The notes below the pieces were generated by a model. The model ran no database searches. It was not told the origin of the DNA and saw only the letters and a program-made list of their open reading frames with translations. This document shows, piece after piece, positions 8,289-15,756 of a DNA stretch of 35,433 nt (positions within the stretch are counted from its first letter, which is position 1; every line of letters starts with the position of its first letter). The translations under genes and the position numbers were made by a program. Where the stretch lies: positions 1 to 35,433 of the forward strand of contig NZ_QETK01000045.1 of NCBI RefSeq assembly GCF_003105155.1, in the 5' to 3' direction. This stretch comes from Pseudomonas sp. SDI (GTDB taxonomy: Bacteria > Pseudomonadota > Gammaproteobacteria > Pseudomonadales > Pseudomonadaceae).

Positions 8289-9197
8289 TCACTGGCCTCG
8301 CGCCGCCGAAGTGGCGGCTGGTTTGAACCACCAGCCCTGCTGCATGCCGGCGGCCGCCAGCAGGATCGCCGCCACCCCCAGCCATTGCAACAGCCCCAGC
8401 TGATGGCCAAAGGCGAACCAGTCGACGAAGATCGCCGCAATCGGGTAGATGAACGACAACGCGCCGGTCAATGCGGTCGGCAGTTTCTGGATCGCGCCAT
8501 ACAGCAGCACGTACATCACCCCGGTGTGGACGATGCCCAACGTGACCAGGCTGGCCAGTTCGCTGCCGCTAGCCGGCAGGCCATGGGTGTTGGCCCACGG
8601 CGCCAGCAGGAGGATCCCGGTGCTCACCTGGATCAGCGCGATCAGGTGCGGCGGCGTGCCGCTCAGGCGCTTGATGATCAGCGCAGCCACCGCATAGAGA
8701 AACGCTGCACCCAGCGCCAGGGCAATGCCGACCAGGTAGTCGTCGCGGTTAGCGCTGCCCGCGTCGCTGCCATGGGCGCTGACGATGGCCAGCATGCCGA
8801 GGAACGACAGCGCCAACCAGAACAGCTTCGGCACGGTGATCTTCTCGCCGAGAAACAACGCCGCCAGGCCCACCAGCATGAACGGCTGGACGTTGTACAC
8901 CGCGGTGCCGATGGCGATCGAAGCCCGTGAGTAGGAGGCGAACAGCAACACCCAGTTGCCGACGATGGCCACGCCACTGAGCACGGCCAGGGCGAAGGTG
9001 GTGCGGGTGAGGATGCCAGGTTTGAGAAAGCCCATGGCGGCGCAGATCAGCAACAAGGTACCGGCACCAAACACGCAACGCCAGAACACCACATCGAGCA
9101 CCGGTTGCCCGGAGACCAGTACGAACCAGCCGATGGTCCCGGAAATCAGCATCGCGGCAACCATTTCCAGTGACCCACGGCGTAATGAACTGTCCAT
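8289..9197 (-). CDS. EamA/DMT-family transporter
   Basis: This is a 302-aa inner-membrane protein with ten hydrophobic segments, arranged as two EamA repeats of five helices (drug/metabolite transporter superfamily, RhaT/YdcZ-like size). The first repeat contains FWRCVFGAGTLL and NVQPFMLVGLAALFLGE; the second contains SFIYPIAAIFVDW. A strong ribosome-binding site (AAGGAGG) stands six bases before the ATG. It is transcribed divergently from an Lrp-type regulator gene 131 bp away, and the two probably form a regulator-exporter pair, perhaps for an amino acid. Substrate is an inference from that arrangement only. Confidence 0.85.
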   Translation of the reverse strand: MDSSLRRGSLEMVAAMLISGTIGWFVLVSGQPVLDVVFWRCVFGAGTLLLICAAMGFLKPGILTRTTFALAVLSGVAIVGNWVLLFASYSRASIAIGTAVYNVQPFMLVGLAALFLGEKITVPKLFWLALSFLGMLAIVSAHGSDAGSANRDDYLVGIALALGAAFLYAVAALIIKRLSGTPPHLIALIQVSTGILLLAPWANTHGLPASGSELASLVTLGIVHTGVMYVLLYGAIQKLPTALTGALSFIYPIAAIFVDWFAFGHQLGLLQWLGVAAILLAAAGMQQGWWFKPAATSAARGQ

Positions 9198-9255
9198 CTT
9201 CCACCTCCTTGACGATGGGTAAAGTATGCCAAGCGTCGCCGGCCCCGCTCCAGCG

Positions 9256-9293
9256 GATAAAAAAGGCTAGACTGACGAATAACCTTTTTTATC
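9256..9293. promoter_or_regulatory. Candidate operator between EamA exporter and Lrp-type regulator
   Basis: An 11-bp perfect inverted repeat, GATAAAAAAGG (9256-9266) and CCTTTTTTATC (9283-9293), has a 16-bp spacer. A direct repeat AAGGCTA also occurs at 9263-9269 and 9294-9300, 31 bp apart, close to three DNA turns. Lrp/AsnC proteins bind A/T-rich dyads near their own genes, so this is a likely site for autoregulation and control of the divergent exporter. A promoter within the same A/T-rich stretch is expected but I could not fix its boxes. Confidence 0.6.
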
Positions 9294-9328
9294 AAGGCTA
9301 CTTGCGCAAAGTGCCTCAGGAGATTGCA

Positions 9329-9766
9329 GTGACCGATGACATCGACCAGATCCTGATCCAGGCCTTGATGGACGACTCGCGTCTGTCGCTCAAGGCCCTG
9401 GCCCAGCTCAGCGGGCTGTCCTCGCCCAGCGTCAGCGAGCGCCTGCGCCGGCTGGAGGAACGCGGCGTGCTCAAGGGCTACACCGTGGTGATCGACCCGC
9501 GCTGCTTCGGCTACCAGTTACAGGCCATCGTGCGCATCCGGCCGTTGCCGGGACAACTACAGGAAGTGGAACGGCAGATCGTCGCCATCCCCGAGTTCAC
9601 CGAATGCGACAAGGTCACCGGCGACGACTGCTTCATCGCCCGCCTGCACGTGCGCTCGATGGAGCAACTCGACACCCTCCTCGACAGACTCAACAGCCAT
9701 GCCGAAACCAACACCGCCATCGTCAAGAAGACTCCGGTCAAGCGCCGCCTGCCCCCAATGAATTAA
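9329..9766 (+). CDS. Lrp/AsnC-family transcriptional regulator
   Basis: This 145-aa DNA-binding protein has an N-terminal winged helix-turn-helix (residues about 5-60; MDDSRLSLKALAQLSGLS and VSERLRRLEERGVLKGY). A C-terminal RAM ligand-binding domain follows (GYQLQAIVRIRP, and VTGDDCFIARLHVRSMEQL). Both are in the usual order and length. Translation probably begins at GTG 9329, because AGGAG (9318-9322) is six bases upstream and the protein then starts like other Lrp proteins with DDIDQILIQAL. The effector is probably an amino acid. It is divergent from the EamA exporter, its likely target. Confidence 0.92.
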   Translation: MTDDIDQILIQALMDDSRLSLKALAQLSGLSSPSVSERLRRLEERGVLKGYTVVIDPRCFGYQLQAIVRIRPLPGQLQEVERQIVAIPEFTECDKVTGDDCFIARLHVRSMEQLDTLLDRLNSHAETNTAIVKKTPVKRRLPPMN

Positions 9767-9890
9767 TGCCAATTAAAACCCACAGGAAAATTCGCACAAC
9801 AGTTACCACAACATCACGCGCACTTTAACCAGCGCCTTACCGTTTCAAAAGTAGCTCGTCTTATCTTCAAGAGTGCAGCCAATAGCTATT

Positions 9891-9918
9891 GTATGCCGGC
9901 ACCAACGGCATACTTTTT
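9891..9918 (+). terminator. Intrinsic terminator or leader attenuator before the prpD-like operon
   Basis: A perfect 8-bp stem, GTATGCCG (9891-9898) and CGGCATAC (9906-9913), has a 7-base loop and is followed at once by five T residues (9914-9918). It has the form of a Rho-independent terminator. It ends the transcript of the Lrp-type gene about 125-150 bp downstream of its stop, or, if the operon promoter lies upstream, it could act as an attenuator. It is 19 bases from the ATG of the PrpD-like gene, which leaves little room for a separate promoter downstream of the hairpin. Confidence 0.65.
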
Positions 9919-9937
9919 ACTCTGGCAAGAGCACACC

Positions 9938-11368
9938 ATGGACACTCGCGAATTCGACTCACTGATTCAAAAGATAGTTGAGCACATTTACACACCACGA
10001 CGAAGTTCCGATGGTGCCCGCACAATGGCCCGCTATGCACTTCTTGATTCAATCGGTTGCGCCCTCGCGGCACTGGGCAATCCATCCTGCTGCAACTTGC
10101 TTAACGCCACAACCTTCAGCCAAAACTATAACAACGGTGCCCGTATCCCCGGCACCCGCACGGTTCTAGCCCCGGTCGAGGCGGCGTTCCATATCGGTAC
10201 CCTGATCCGCTGGCTGGAATTCAACGACACCTGGCTGGCCCAGGAATGGGGGCATCCTTCCGACAACCTCGGCGCCATTCTCGCGGTCGCCGACTGGATG
10301 TCCCGCGAGCAACAGCGCCAGGGCCTGGCCGAACTGCACATGGGCGACGTGCTCGAGGTGATGATCCGCAGTTACGAAGTGCACGGCGTACTGTGCCTGG
10401 AAAACTGCTTCAACGCCCTGGGCATCGACCACGTGATCTTCGTCAAGGTGGTCTCTGCGGCGGCCGCCAGCTACCTGATGGGCCTTGAGCACGAGCAGGC
10501 GCTGAATGCCGTGTCCAATGCGTTTATCGACGGTCACGCACTGCGCACTTACCGTCACGCGCCCAACGCCGGCACCCGTAAATCTTGGGCAGCCGGCGAT
10601 GCCAGTGCCCGTGGCGTACAACTGGCGCTGTTCAGCCGCGCCGGGGAAATGGGCTATCCCAGTGCCCTCAGCGCCAGCAAATGGGGCTTCAACGATGCAC
10701 TGTTCCGCGGCCAGGCACTGAGCATGAGCCGAGTGCTGGGCGAGTATGTGATCAACAATATCCTGTTCAAGGTGCCCAACCCGGCTGAATACCATGCCCA
10801 GACGGCAGTCGAAGCCGCCATCGGTCTGCATGCGCAGATGCGCGCCCAGGGCATCGGCATCGACGCTATCGAGCGCATCCAGATTCACACGCAAAAACCA
10901 GCCATGCAAATCATCAACAAGCGCGGCCACCTGAACAACCCGGCCGACCGCGACCACTGCCTGCAATACATGGTGGCAGTGGCCCTACTGACGGGCGACC
11001 TGACGTCGGCCGACTTCGAAGCCCCCATGGCTGACAATGCGCAGGTGGAAGAACTGCGGCGCAAGATGCACTGCGAAGAGTGCCCGACGTTCACCGCAAA
11101 TTATTACGCCGAAGATAAGCGCTCGATTGGCAACCGCCTGAAAATTCACTTCCGTGGAACTACCCCAGCCCTGGAAGCCACCCTGGAATACCCGCTCGGG
11201 CATCGGCTACGCCGTGCAGAGTGCTTTCCACTTTTACTGGAAAAGTTCCGCCGCAATGCCGCCGAGCATTATCAGCCGGAACGTATTCTGGCCCTCGAAA
11301 ATTTGATCGGCGACGCCGCCCGACTTGAAACATTGCCGGTGCACGCGTTCATGAGCGCCTTGATCTGA
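9938..11368 (+). CDS. PrpD-like dehydratase (MmgE/PrpD family)
   Basis: This 476-aa protein is a close relative of 2-methylcitrate dehydratase PrpD (about 483 aa). It keeps long family blocks: WLEFNDTWLAQEWGHPSDN, RTYRHAPNAGTRKSWAAGDA, EMGYPSALSASKWGFND and NNPADRDHCLQYMVAVALL. These include the Asp/His and Lys positions that line the active site in the MmgE/PrpD fold, whose members dehydrate 2-methylcitrate or decarboxylate cis-aconitate. PrpB, PrpC and the aconitase genes of the propionate operon are absent; the gene instead heads an operon with a GAPDH-like enzyme, a kinase-like protein and an exporter. I infer a dedicated paralogue acting on a tricarboxylate-like substrate. The ATG at 9938 avoids an extension that would run through the upstream hairpin. 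Confidence 0.85.
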   Translation: MDTREFDSLIQKIVEHIYTPRRSSDGARTMARYALLDSIGCALAALGNPSCCNLLNATTFSQNYNNGARIPGTRTVLAPVEAAFHIGTLIRWLEFNDTWLAQEWGHPSDNLGAILAVADWMSREQQRQGLAELHMGDVLEVMIRSYEVHGVLCLENCFNALGIDHVIFVKVVSAAAASYLMGLEHEQALNAVSNAFIDGHALRTYRHAPNAGTRKSWAAGDASARGVQLALFSRAGEMGYPSALSASKWGFNDALFRGQALSMSRVLGEYVINNILFKVPNPAEYHAQTAVEAAIGLHAQMRAQGIGIDAIERIQIHTQKPAMQIINKRGHLNNPADRDHCLQYMVAVALLTGDLTSADFEAPMADNAQVEELRRKMHCEECPTFTANYYAEDKRSIGNRLKIHFRGTTPALEATLEYPLGHRLRRAECFPLLLEKFRRNAAEHYQPERILALENLIGDAARLETLPVHAFMSALI

Positions 11369-11404
11369 CCCCCGTAATTCGCATTCATACGCAGGACTAA
11401 AAAC

Positions 11405-12541
11405 ATGAAACAATGTCTGCTCGTCGGCTGTGGCGCAGAAATTGGCGCAAACTTGCTGTTACTGAATACACCCGAAGTTGATCAGTTCACTATTTCCACG
11501 GTGATCACTAACCCACCGCCGCTGGATAAACACTATCCGCACCTGACGGCCATCCACGGTATCGTTGCCAAACTAGCCCTCGCACAACCGGCGGCGCTGG
11601 AACGGCTGACCGTGGTGTCGCCGACACGCCTGTGCATCGATCAGCGCCCGGTCGACTTCATTTTTGCCAACCCGGCCGAGCGCCAACTGATGCTGCCAGG
11701 GCGTTTCGACTTGGCCATCATCGCCACCGCCAAGGCCGATATCCTCCCGGACAGCCCGGTGGCGAAGGCCATCGGTGAACTCGCCGCCGTGGTGGTCGGG
11801 GTCGCCGAAGCCGATTCGGCCAACAGCATCTATGGCTGCCTGGCCGGGCTGGAGGCGCCACAACTGCCGAGCCTGGACAACCAGGTCATCGAACGCGGCC
11901 TGTACTGTCTCGGTTCGTGCCAGACCAATGGCATGCACGCCTCGCTGCGTGTGGTACTCGAAGCCCTGGCAATGAAGGCCCGCAGCGCCAGGGCAGTCCT
12001 GTCGATCCAGACCGACATCGTTCACCCCGACACGCCCAACGGCGTACTCGGCACGCGGTCGTTCGAAGGGCGGATGCAGGATGCGCGCAACAACCTGCGC
12101 CCGAGTTTCTCGCAGATCGTACAGAGCCGGCGCAAGGTGCTGCCTTGGGCCGATCTGCTCAACACCGTGTCGTTGCGTGCGGCCGTGCAGGCACCGGGTT
12201 ATCAAATCAACCGCTTCGTGGTTGCCGACCAGGGTTTGCTGAGCAAACAGGACATCATCGCCGCCAGCACCGCGGTCAACCGGCGCCACCCGGCGGTGGT
12301 GGCAGGCACCGATGTGCCGCTGGGCAGCCGCGCCTTCAGCGCCAGCGCGCGCTGCGCCACCTTGCTGCTGGACGATGCCCACCTGCTGCTGCAGCGCCCT
12401 GCTCACCTGGCACGCCAGGGCCTTACGGAAATCATTCTGCAGGGCTACGTCAGCAATACCCTGGGTTACTCCGCACTGGTTCTGCGCACCCTGCAGGCTA
12501 TCGCCAGCGGCCAGCCACTGCCTGTGTTCGCGGGGGTCTGA
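11405..12541 (+). CDS. Divergent GAPDH-fold dehydrogenase
   Basis: This 378-aa protein has the order of features of glyceraldehyde-3-phosphate dehydrogenase, but is very diverged. An N-terminal Rossmann-like start (LLVGCGAEIGANLLLL) is followed by an HGI segment and a CIDQRPVDFIFANP hairpin like the GAPDH NGK region. Next come FDLAIIATAKADI, VVVGVAEAD and then GSCQTNG, where Cys172 matches the catalytic Cys of SCTTN. After it, DIVH (D204, H207) and RMQDARNNLRPS mirror the GAPDH His and RxARAAxxNIIPS blocks. The His is about eight residues further from Cys than in GAPDH. It should be an NAD(P)-dependent aldehyde/acyl-phosphate oxidoreductase with a thioester step. The substrate is unknown. AGGA precedes the ATG. 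Confidence 0.6.
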   Translation: MKQCLLVGCGAEIGANLLLLNTPEVDQFTISTVITNPPPLDKHYPHLTAIHGIVAKLALAQPAALERLTVVSPTRLCIDQRPVDFIFANPAERQLMLPGRFDLAIIATAKADILPDSPVAKAIGELAAVVVGVAEADSANSIYGCLAGLEAPQLPSLDNQVIERGLYCLGSCQTNGMHASLRVVLEALAMKARSARAVLSIQTDIVHPDTPNGVLGTRSFEGRMQDARNNLRPSFSQIVQSRRKVLPWADLLNTVSLRAAVQAPGYQINRFVVADQGLLSKQDIIAASTAVNRRHPAVVAGTDVPLGSRAFSASARCATLLLDDAHLLLQRPAHLARQGLTEIILQGYVSNTLGYSALVLRTLQAIASGQPLPVFAGV

Positions 12542-12543
12542 GC

Positions 12544-13494
12544 ATGTCGAAATCGCATAGCGTGGACATCCTTGAGGCAGGTCTGGTGATGAAAATGGCC
12601 AGGGCGCCAGCCACCAGCGAAAAGCTCGCCCGTGAGGTGCTGCAGATCAAGCGCCTGTGTCATGTGCATCCGCAGCAGATGGTTCCGGTGAACCATGAAG
12701 GCAGCATCGATGGGCGGACTTTCTATACCCTGGAAAAAAAATCCGGTGCCAGCCTGTCGAGCATCGTCTTCGACCCCAACCGGCCGCTGCCGCTCAAGCG
12801 TCTGGCGCTACAGCAGGCACTGGAGCAGATCAAACAGGCCATCGCCCGCGAACAGGCGCAGGCCCCCGAGGTGCCCCTCGACCTGCGCGGCTGGCTGGAG
12901 CTGGAATGGCAGCAGGTACAGCCACTGCACGGCCTGCTCGCGGAGCATCCGACCTTCAACGGGCTGCGCTTCGAACACAGCTTCGCCGACCACTACCGGC
13001 GCGCCTGCCGTTTCGCCAACAGCGAGCGCTTCAGCTCGGTGCAGGCGGCGCACCTGAACTTCCACTTTGGCAACGTCCTGCAACATGAGCCCAGCGGACA
13101 GATCTTCTTCATCGACCCGGACGATTCGCTCAAGGGCCTGGACCCGCTGTTCGGCCTGGCCCGCTTTGCCTTTTCGTTCTGGCACGAGATTGCCACCGAG
13201 GGCCGCGGCAGTGTGCTCGTCCAGCGCGACGCAGGCGCCAGCCACTATCGCCTGGCGCAAGCCGAGCATCAGCAACTGCTCGATGGTATACCCGAGCTGC
13301 GCAGCCTTGCCGGGCTACATGCCTGGGTGGCGGATGAGGACCGACGACGGCTGTATGCGTTGACCGTGTACTGCTTCCTCAGAAGCATCCGCCTGAATGC
13401 CGAACCCGCCGCCGACCCTGCCGCGAGCCAGGCCAACGTTCAGCAAGTACTGGCCCTGGGTTGCCTGAGCCTGCTCGGCGCCAGCAAACCATGA
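12544..13494 (+). CDS. Kinase-fold protein (APH/choline-kinase-like) with altered catalytic loop
   Basis: This 316-aa cytoplasmic protein looks like a phosphotransferase of the APH/protein-kinase fold. It has the nucleotide Lys (K17 in VMKMARAP), a helix-C Glu (E31 in REVLQIKRL) and a hinge-like YTLEKKSGASL. The catalytic loop HLNFHFGN is at residues 170-177, and the metal-binding Asp is D191 in FFIDPDD. The usual HGDxHxGN loop has an Asp as catalytic base; here residue 172 is Asn. It may be inactive, use another base, or have a changed chemistry. It starts two bases after the GAPDH-like gene and its TGA overlaps the next ATG, so it is translationally coupled to both. Its substrate is unknown. 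Confidence 0.6.
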   Translation: MSKSHSVDILEAGLVMKMARAPATSEKLAREVLQIKRLCHVHPQQMVPVNHEGSIDGRTFYTLEKKSGASLSSIVFDPNRPLPLKRLALQQALEQIKQAIAREQAQAPEVPLDLRGWLELEWQQVQPLHGLLAEHPTFNGLRFEHSFADHYRRACRFANSERFSSVQAAHLNFHFGNVLQHEPSGQIFFIDPDDSLKGLDPLFGLARFAFSFWHEIATEGRGSVLVQRDAGASHYRLAQAEHQQLLDGIPELRSLAGLHAWVADEDRRRLYALTVYCFLRSIRLNAEPAADPAASQANVQQVLALGCLSLLGASKP

Positions 13495-14879
13495 GCGCAC
13501 TCGACGCCCCGCCAGGCGACACTGACGGGCTGCCCGCACCACAGCGCCACCTGGCGGCGGCAGCGGTGATGATCGGCATACTGATGGCGTCGCTGGACAG
13601 CGCCATCGTCAACCTCGCGCTGCCGAGCATCGCCCGTGAACTTGACGTCGATACCGGCGCGGTGATCTGGGTGGCCAACGGCTATCTGGTTGCCAGTGCT
13701 GCCTGCATGCTGATCTTCGCGGCGCTGGGTAACGTACTGGGTCAACGCGCGGTGTTCACGGGCGGGCTGGCGCTGTTCACCCTCACCTCGCTGGGCTGCG
13801 CCCTGGCCGGCAGCTTCGAATGGCTGGTGCTCATGCGTGTCGCCCAGGGTGTGGCCTATGCGGCGATGATCAGCATCGGCCTGAGCCTGTATCGCAGCAT
13901 CTTCCCGGCTAGCGCGCTGGGCATGGTGCTGGGCCTGAATGCGTTGATCGTGTCGTTCGGTACGGCGGCCGGGCCGGGCCTGGGCGGGCTGATCGTTACC
14001 TACCTGGGCTGGCCATGGCTGTTCCTGATCAACTTGCCGTTTGGTCTGCTGGCGCTGGTCTGTGCCTGCAAGGCAGTCCCGCAGGAGCACCCCGGCGCCA
14101 GCGGCTTCGACGGCCCCGGCGCCGCACTGTCGGCGCTGGGTATATGCCTGCTGGTCCTGGGCGTCGAGCGGTTGGCCAGCCTGAGCGGAGGGCAGGCGCT
14201 GCTGCTGTTTGCCTTCATCGGGCTGTGCTTCTGGGGCTTTGTCCATCGGCAACAGCGTGCGCCGTTTCCCTTGGTGCCGCTGGATATCTTCGCCTCGCGC
14301 CGCTTCAACCTCGCCGTGAGCGCTTCAACATGCGTGTTTGTCGCACAGGGGCTGGCGATGGTCGCGCTGCCGTTCGTCCTGCAGAACACCTATGGCCACA
14401 GCGTGATGCATGCGGCCCTGGTGTTTACCACCTGGCCCTTGGCAGTGGTGATCTGTGCGCCGTTGGCCGGCCGGCTGTGCAGCACGATGAATGCGGCGCT
14501 GCTGGCGTCCATCGGTGTGCTGGTGCTTGCCGCCGGGCTGGGAGCGCTGGCGTTGATGCCCCTGGCGGCAGATACCTGGAGCATCGCCTGGCGGGTGGGT
14601 TTGTGCGGCGTGGGATACGGCTTCTTCCTGCCGCCGAACAACAAGGAGCTGCTCGGCAACGTGCGCAAGGAGCGCAGTACCACGGCCTCGGGCATTCTCT
14701 CCACGGCGCGCACGCTTGGGCAGTCGACCGGCGCGGCGCTGATGGCACTGAGCCTGATGGCTTTCAGCGCCTATAGCCAGTTTCAGCAGTCGGCGGTGTT
14801 TGTGCAGGTGGTGTTTGGCGGCGCCTGCCTGATTGCGCTGCTGGCGAGCCTGGCCAGCCTGCTGCGGGTGGCGCGCTAG
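13491..14879 (+). CDS. MFS efflux transporter, DHA2 (EmrB/QacA-like) type
   Basis: This 462-aa inner-membrane proton-coupled exporter has about 14 hydrophobic segments. The N-terminal family signature is MASLDSAIVNLALPSIAREL, followed by WVANGYLVASAACM in helix 2 and RVAQGVAYAAMISIGLSLYR before the antiporter motif C-like region GTAAGPGLGGLI. Its ATG overlaps the stop of the kinase-like gene (ATGA), so it belongs to the same operon and is the last gene in it. The obvious role is export of the operon's product or self-protection. Substrate is not readable from sequence. Confidence 0.85.
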   Translation: MSALDAPPGDTDGLPAPQRHLAAAAVMIGILMASLDSAIVNLALPSIARELDVDTGAVIWVANGYLVASAACMLIFAALGNVLGQRAVFTGGLALFTLTSLGCALAGSFEWLVLMRVAQGVAYAAMISIGLSLYRSIFPASALGMVLGLNALIVSFGTAAGPGLGGLIVTYLGWPWLFLINLPFGLLALVCACKAVPQEHPGASGFDGPGAALSALGICLLVLGVERLASLSGGQALLLFAFIGLCFWGFVHRQQRAPFPLVPLDIFASRRFNLAVSASTCVFVAQGLAMVALPFVLQNTYGHSVMHAALVFTTWPLAVVICAPLAGRLCSTMNAALLASIGVLVLAAGLGALALMPLAADTWSIAWRVGLCGVGYGFFLPPNNKELLGNVRKERSTTASGILSTARTLGQSTGAALMALSLMAFSAYSQFQQSAVFVQVVFGGACLIALLASLASLLRVAR

Positions 14880-14886
14880 CGCGCCA
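14869..14886. repeat. 18-bp perfect palindrome at a convergent gene junction
   Basis: TGGCGCGCTAGCGCGCCA is self-complementary over all 18 bases. It contains the TAG stop of the MFS gene at 14877-14879 and abuts the TGA stop of the histidine phosphatase on the other strand (14887-14889). No T-tract follows on either strand, so it is not a classical intrinsic terminator. A cruciform or a transcript-end hairpin shared by both convergent transcripts is possible. Confidence 0.5.
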
Positions 14887-15549
14887 TCAGGTCGGGCAAG
14901 CCTGGTCGCCACCATTCAAGCCTTGCTTGTAATTGCGGCTGAGCAGGCTGGCCTTGCCATCGTGCCAGGTCAGGGTCAGCACATACAGCGAGTCGAAGTC
15001 CTGGCCGTCCCAGTCGTCGGTGATCACCCGCTTCTCGCCCAGTGCCTTGCCGGCCACGGTGTTGATCAGCTCCGGCAGGTAGCCATGGGACCAGGCGGTG
15101 TAGACCGTGGCGTTGCGGTACTTGTCCTGCAGCAGTTCGTTGGCCAGATCGGCGGTGTCGTTGGCGGCGAAGTCGATGTTCACCGGCAGGCCGAGCTTGA
15201 TCGCGCTGGGGCTGATGGTCATCAGCGGGCGGATGTAGCTGTAGGCGTCGTCCTGGCTGCCCTCCTCGACGTGACGCGACGGGTTGGCGGCGAACACATA
15301 GTCGGCCTTGCCGAACTTTTGCGGCAAAAGATTGGCCAGGTCGATGGCGCGGTTCAGACCCTGACAGTTGAGCTGGCCGAGGCCTTCGCCGGGCTTTTCG
15401 GCATGGCGCAGGAATACCAGGGTCTGGGTGCCGTCGGCTGGACGGTCATGGCTTTCCACCACCTGTAAGGTCAGCGGTGTGGCGACGCCGCTCAGGGCAA
15501 GGGCCATCAGCGCGTGGCGACGGCGGCGAAACAGCGCGGGCAATTTCAT
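14887..15549 (-). CDS. Exported histidine phosphatase family protein
   Basis: This 220-aa protein begins with a positively charged, Tat/Sec-like signal or anchor (RRRRHALMALALSGVATP). After it comes the histidine-phosphatase core FLRHAEKP (R48, H49), where the His would be phosphorylated, and a second catalytic His in WSHGYLPEL. A Cys pair (one near NCQGL, one in DQACPT at the C-terminus) could form a disulfide outside the cytoplasm. I chose the ATG at 15549; a longer in-frame extension has no signal-peptide character and runs across a strong hairpin. It is convergent with the MFS gene and preceded by a ~200-bp leader. The substrate is unknown. Confidence 0.75.
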   Translation of the reverse strand: MKLPALFRRRRHALMALALSGVATPLTLQVVESHDRPADGTQTLVFLRHAEKPGEGLGQLNCQGLNRAIDLANLLPQKFGKADYVFAANPSRHVEEGSQDDAYSYIRPLMTISPSAIKLGLPVNIDFAANDTADLANELLQDKYRNATVYTAWSHGYLPELINTVAGKALGEKRVITDDWDGQDFDSLYVLTLTWHDGKASLLSRNYKQGLNGGDQACPT

Positions 15550-15598
15550 GGGTGATGGGCTCTTACGGCAAATAGGGTTGCGGCTGACCCGCCTGTGC

Positions 15599-15624
15599 TG
15601 CCCCGCAGCCGTAGCTGCGGGGCA
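15599..15624. repeat. 11-bp-stem hairpin in the leader of the histidine phosphatase gene
   Basis: A perfect 11-bp stem with a four-base loop (GCCCCGCAGC at 15600-15609, loop 15610-15613, GCTGCGGGGC at 15614-15623, plus a closing T-A pair) lies about 50 bp upstream of the start codon on the minus strand. It has no T-tract. It could be a REP-type element or an mRNA leader structure. A weaker imperfect hairpin around AAACGG and CCGTTT (about 15649-15684) lies further upstream. The rest of 15550-15756 shows nothing recognisable; no riboswitch consensus was found. Confidence 0.45.
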
Positions 15625-15756
15625 ATCCCTGTCTGTCGTTCCATCCTGGAAACGGGCTTCATAGGAGTGTCGCGAAGCCGTTTGGTTCATCCGTGATGTT
15701 TCGTCCCTGAGCCCAAGGGACTGTACCGCCGGGATATTGCCGAATTAAGACGGCAC

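Noticed and set aside
9891..9937. Start of the PrpD-like protein 15 codons upstream, at ATG 9893
   Set aside because: It would put the start inside the terminator-like hairpin, and the ATG at 9938 gives the size and N-terminus of the PrpD family.
11917..12543. Possible fusion of an upstream reading frame to the kinase-like gene
   Set aside because: The in-frame extension lies inside the GAPDH-like gene and is a Gln/Arg/Pro-rich shadow; the ATG at 12544 two bases after the GAPDH-like stop is a normal operon start.
15550..15756. Cobalamin or other metabolite riboswitch
   Set aside because: The hairpin with a CCCCGCAGC arm looked promising, but the conserved B12-box and other riboswitch consensus elements are not present.
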